From Psychrobacter sp. (GTDB lineage Bacteria > Pseudomonadota > Gammaproteobacteria > Pseudomonadales > Moraxellaceae): a stretch of DNA of 7,332 nucleotides. The translations under genes and the position numbers were made by a program. Below, one piece after another: positions 6,312-7,332 of the stretch (position 1 is the stretch's first letter; every line of letters begins with the position of its first letter). The notes under the pieces are model-generated. The model had not been told where the DNA came from, did no database searches, and saw only the letters and a list, made by a program, of their open reading frames with translations. Where the stretch lies: assembly GCA_029264635.1 (NCBI GenBank), contig JARIAA010000204.1:1-7332 (forward strand), written 5' to 3'.

Positions 6312-6971
6312 ATGACAACCAGACAGCAAGGCTACGTCAAGATGTGGCAGGATGATAAAGGTTTTGGCTTTATTGAAAGTGATGCAGGCGAATCGCTCTT
6401 TTTTCATATTAGTGAGTTCAAAGCGCAACGACGCCCTGATATCGGTGAGCAAGTTGTCTTTATCATCTCGAAAGACAATCAAGGACGAATGCGCGCAACA
6501 GATGTGCAAGAGCTCAGTTTCGTACAACAAAAAATGGCACAAAAGAATCAACAAATTCGTCAGCGTAATCAAAAACGTAGTGTACAAGCACAGTTTGAGG
6601 CAGGACAAAAAAAACGTTTACTGCTTGGTGTTGGGTTTTATGGTGTGTTGGCCTTACTCGCCTTGATGGGCGATATCAGCTGGCTGGTTGTCGGATGGTA
6701 CATAGCGCTTGGCGGTATTACTTATATGATGTATGCCAAAGATAAGGCCGCGGCGCAAAGTGGCGCTTGGCGTACGCCTGAATCAACTTTGCATTTGTTG
6801 AGCGTACTTGGCGGTTGGGTTGGGGCAATGGTTGCGCAAACTTATCTACGTCATAAATCGCAAAAACCTGAGTTTCGGATGACTTATTATTTAACTGTCA
6901 TTATCAATTTGGCGTTGCTGCTCTTTGTTATATCGGGTAAAGGTTTAGAATTTTTAAATGAGCTATTGTAG
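6312..6971 (+). CDS. Cold-shock domain / DUF1294 membrane fusion protein
   Basis: A 219-residue two-domain protein. The N-terminal cold-shock domain (about residues 5-67) has the nucleic-acid-binding motifs KGFGFI (16-21) and LFFHIS (29-34). A charged, Gln- and Lys-rich linker, probably helical, spans 68-102. The C-terminal DUF1294 membrane domain (about 103-215) has the family residues YAKDKAAAQSGAWRTPE (141-157), LGGWVGAMVAQ (166-176) and LRHKSQKPEFR (179-189), with likely transmembrane segments near 104-120, 122-142, 160-177 and 191-208. This domain pairing is known in Gammaproteobacteria, but its function is not; a membrane-tethered RNA or DNA binder is the simplest inference. The frame is open upstream to a GTG at 6270, but the ATG at 6312 is preferred because the cold-shock fold begins right after it. 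GGAG (6296-6299) lies 12 bases upstream, rather far. Confidence 0.9.
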   Translation: MTTRQQGYVKMWQDDKGFGFIESDAGESLFFHISEFKAQRRPDIGEQVVFIISKDNQGRMRATDVQELSFVQQKMAQKNQQIRQRNQKRSVQAQFEAGQKKRLLLGVGFYGVLALLALMGDISWLVVGWYIALGGITYMMYAKDKAAAQSGAWRTPESTLHLLSVLGGWVGAMVAQTYLRHKSQKPEFRMTYYLTVIINLALLLFVISGKGLEFLNELL

Positions 6972-7015
6972 GTATATGAACCATAATCATAGAGTAAAGA
7001 GACGACTCACTTAAT
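6972..7015. other. Short convergent spacer without a clear terminator
   Basis: The 44 bases between the stop codons of the DUF1294 gene and the convergent macro-domain gene contain only a weak GAGT/ACTC pairing (about 6992-7008) and no T-run. The two transcripts may overlap or end in a rho-dependent way. Confidence 0.4.
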
Positions 7016-7332
7016 CTAAATTTGCGCTAACATTTGCTTATAAACCGCCGCATCTCGAGCTGAAAAACAGCAAAAAATAACCTCACGGATTGAAAATTTA
7101 GCCCCTTGCTTTAAGCCGCTTCTGACGTAATTTTGCACGGTATTCACAGCAACTTTAGCGGCTTTATCGATTGGATAACCATATACACCCGTACTGATGG
7201 ACGGAAAAGCAATGCTGATCGTATTCTCTTGTGCCGCTAGTGCTAGAGACCTCTCATAACAACTAACAAGTAGGGCTTCTTCCCATTTATCGCCGCCATG
7301 CCAAACAGGTCCTACCGTATGAATCACGTACT
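7016..7332 (-). CDS. Macro-domain protein, O-acetyl-ADP-ribose deacetylase type (partial)
   Basis: This is the C-terminal part of a macro-domain protein; the gene runs off the right edge, so its start is not in the window. About 105 residues are present. The family binds ADP-ribose and removes acetyl groups from O-acetyl-ADP-ribose or mono-ADP-ribose from proteins; E. coli YmdB is the closest well-known type. Visible motifs are YVIHTVGPVWHGG near the edge, then LLVSCYERSLALA, and the phosphate-binding loop SIAFPSISTGVYGYP followed by an AAKVAVNTV helix. The N-terminal NAAN motif and glycine-rich loop that complete the ADP-ribose site lie outside. The GTG at 7327 codes for an internal valine of YVIHTVGP and is not the start. 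The stop is TAG at 7016-7018. Confidence 0.92.
   Translation of the reverse strand, partial: YVIHTVGPVWHGGDKWEEALLVSCYERSLALAAQENTISIAFPSISTGVYGYPIDKAAKVAVNTVQNYVRSGLKQGAKFSIREVIFCCFSARDAAVYKQMLAQI

Noticed and set aside
6285..6666. Two frames (one minus, one plus) overlapping the cold-shock/DUF1294 gene
   Set aside because: The in-phase protein has clear cold-shock and DUF1294 motifs; the others have no recognisable features.
1..7332. Search by eye for mobile elements, CRISPR repeats, tRNA/rRNA genes, phage or defence genes
   Set aside because: No transposase, terminal repeats with target duplications, regularly spaced repeats, cloverleaf sequences or defence-type domains were seen. The macro-domain fragment alone is not evidence for a toxin-antitoxin or defence locus; its motifs are of the common YmdB type.

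Overview
The window reads as an ordinary chromosomal segment of a gammaproteobacterium of the Moraxellaceae, most likely Psychrobacter or a close relative. This rests on the style of the proteins (HflX, Tas-type reductase, FkpB/SlpA-type isomerase, cold-shock/DUF1294 fusion), moderate-GC genes separated by very AT-rich spacers, and gene neighbourhoods unlike those of enterobacteria. The assignment comes from family recognition, not from a search.

Layout from left to right. Positions 1-307 are AT-rich and hold no gene I can support. Positions 308-1448 carry a two-gene minus-strand operon, lrgA then lrgB, for a pair of small membrane proteins (holin-like/LrgA and LrgB families). A 380-base spacer follows, ending in a strong two-way terminator at 1761-1805. 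hflX (minus, 1831-3321) encodes a ribosome-associated GTPase with a TTG start and an acidic tail. A 317-base divergent spacer separates it from a plus-strand PlsC-family lysophospholipid acyltransferase (3639-4463), which ends at a second strong two-way terminator (4493-4539). On the minus strand come fkpB (FKBP-type prolyl isomerase/chaperone, 5663-6160) and, 42 bases downstream of it, a Tas-like aldo/keto reductase (4580-5620), probably co-transcribed. Divergent from fkpB is a plus-strand gene for a cold-shock-domain/DUF1294 membrane protein (6312-6971). The right edge cuts a minus-strand macro-domain gene (O-acetyl-ADP-ribose deacetylase type), of which only the C-terminal part is present.

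The genes do not form one pathway. They are mostly single transcription units for envelope and membrane work (lrgAB, acyltransferase, DUF1294 protein), ribosome and protein quality control (hflX, fkpB), and small-molecule or ADP-ribose metabolism (tas-like, macro domain). I see no mobile element, CRISPR array, tRNA, rRNA, phage gene or defence system, and no evidence for an undescribed multi-gene system. The points most worth a second look are the acidic C-terminal extension of HflX, the forced TTG start whose ribosome-binding site contains the upstream stop codon, the altered motif III of the acyltransferase, the divergent LrgA, and the cold-shock/membrane fusion protein.
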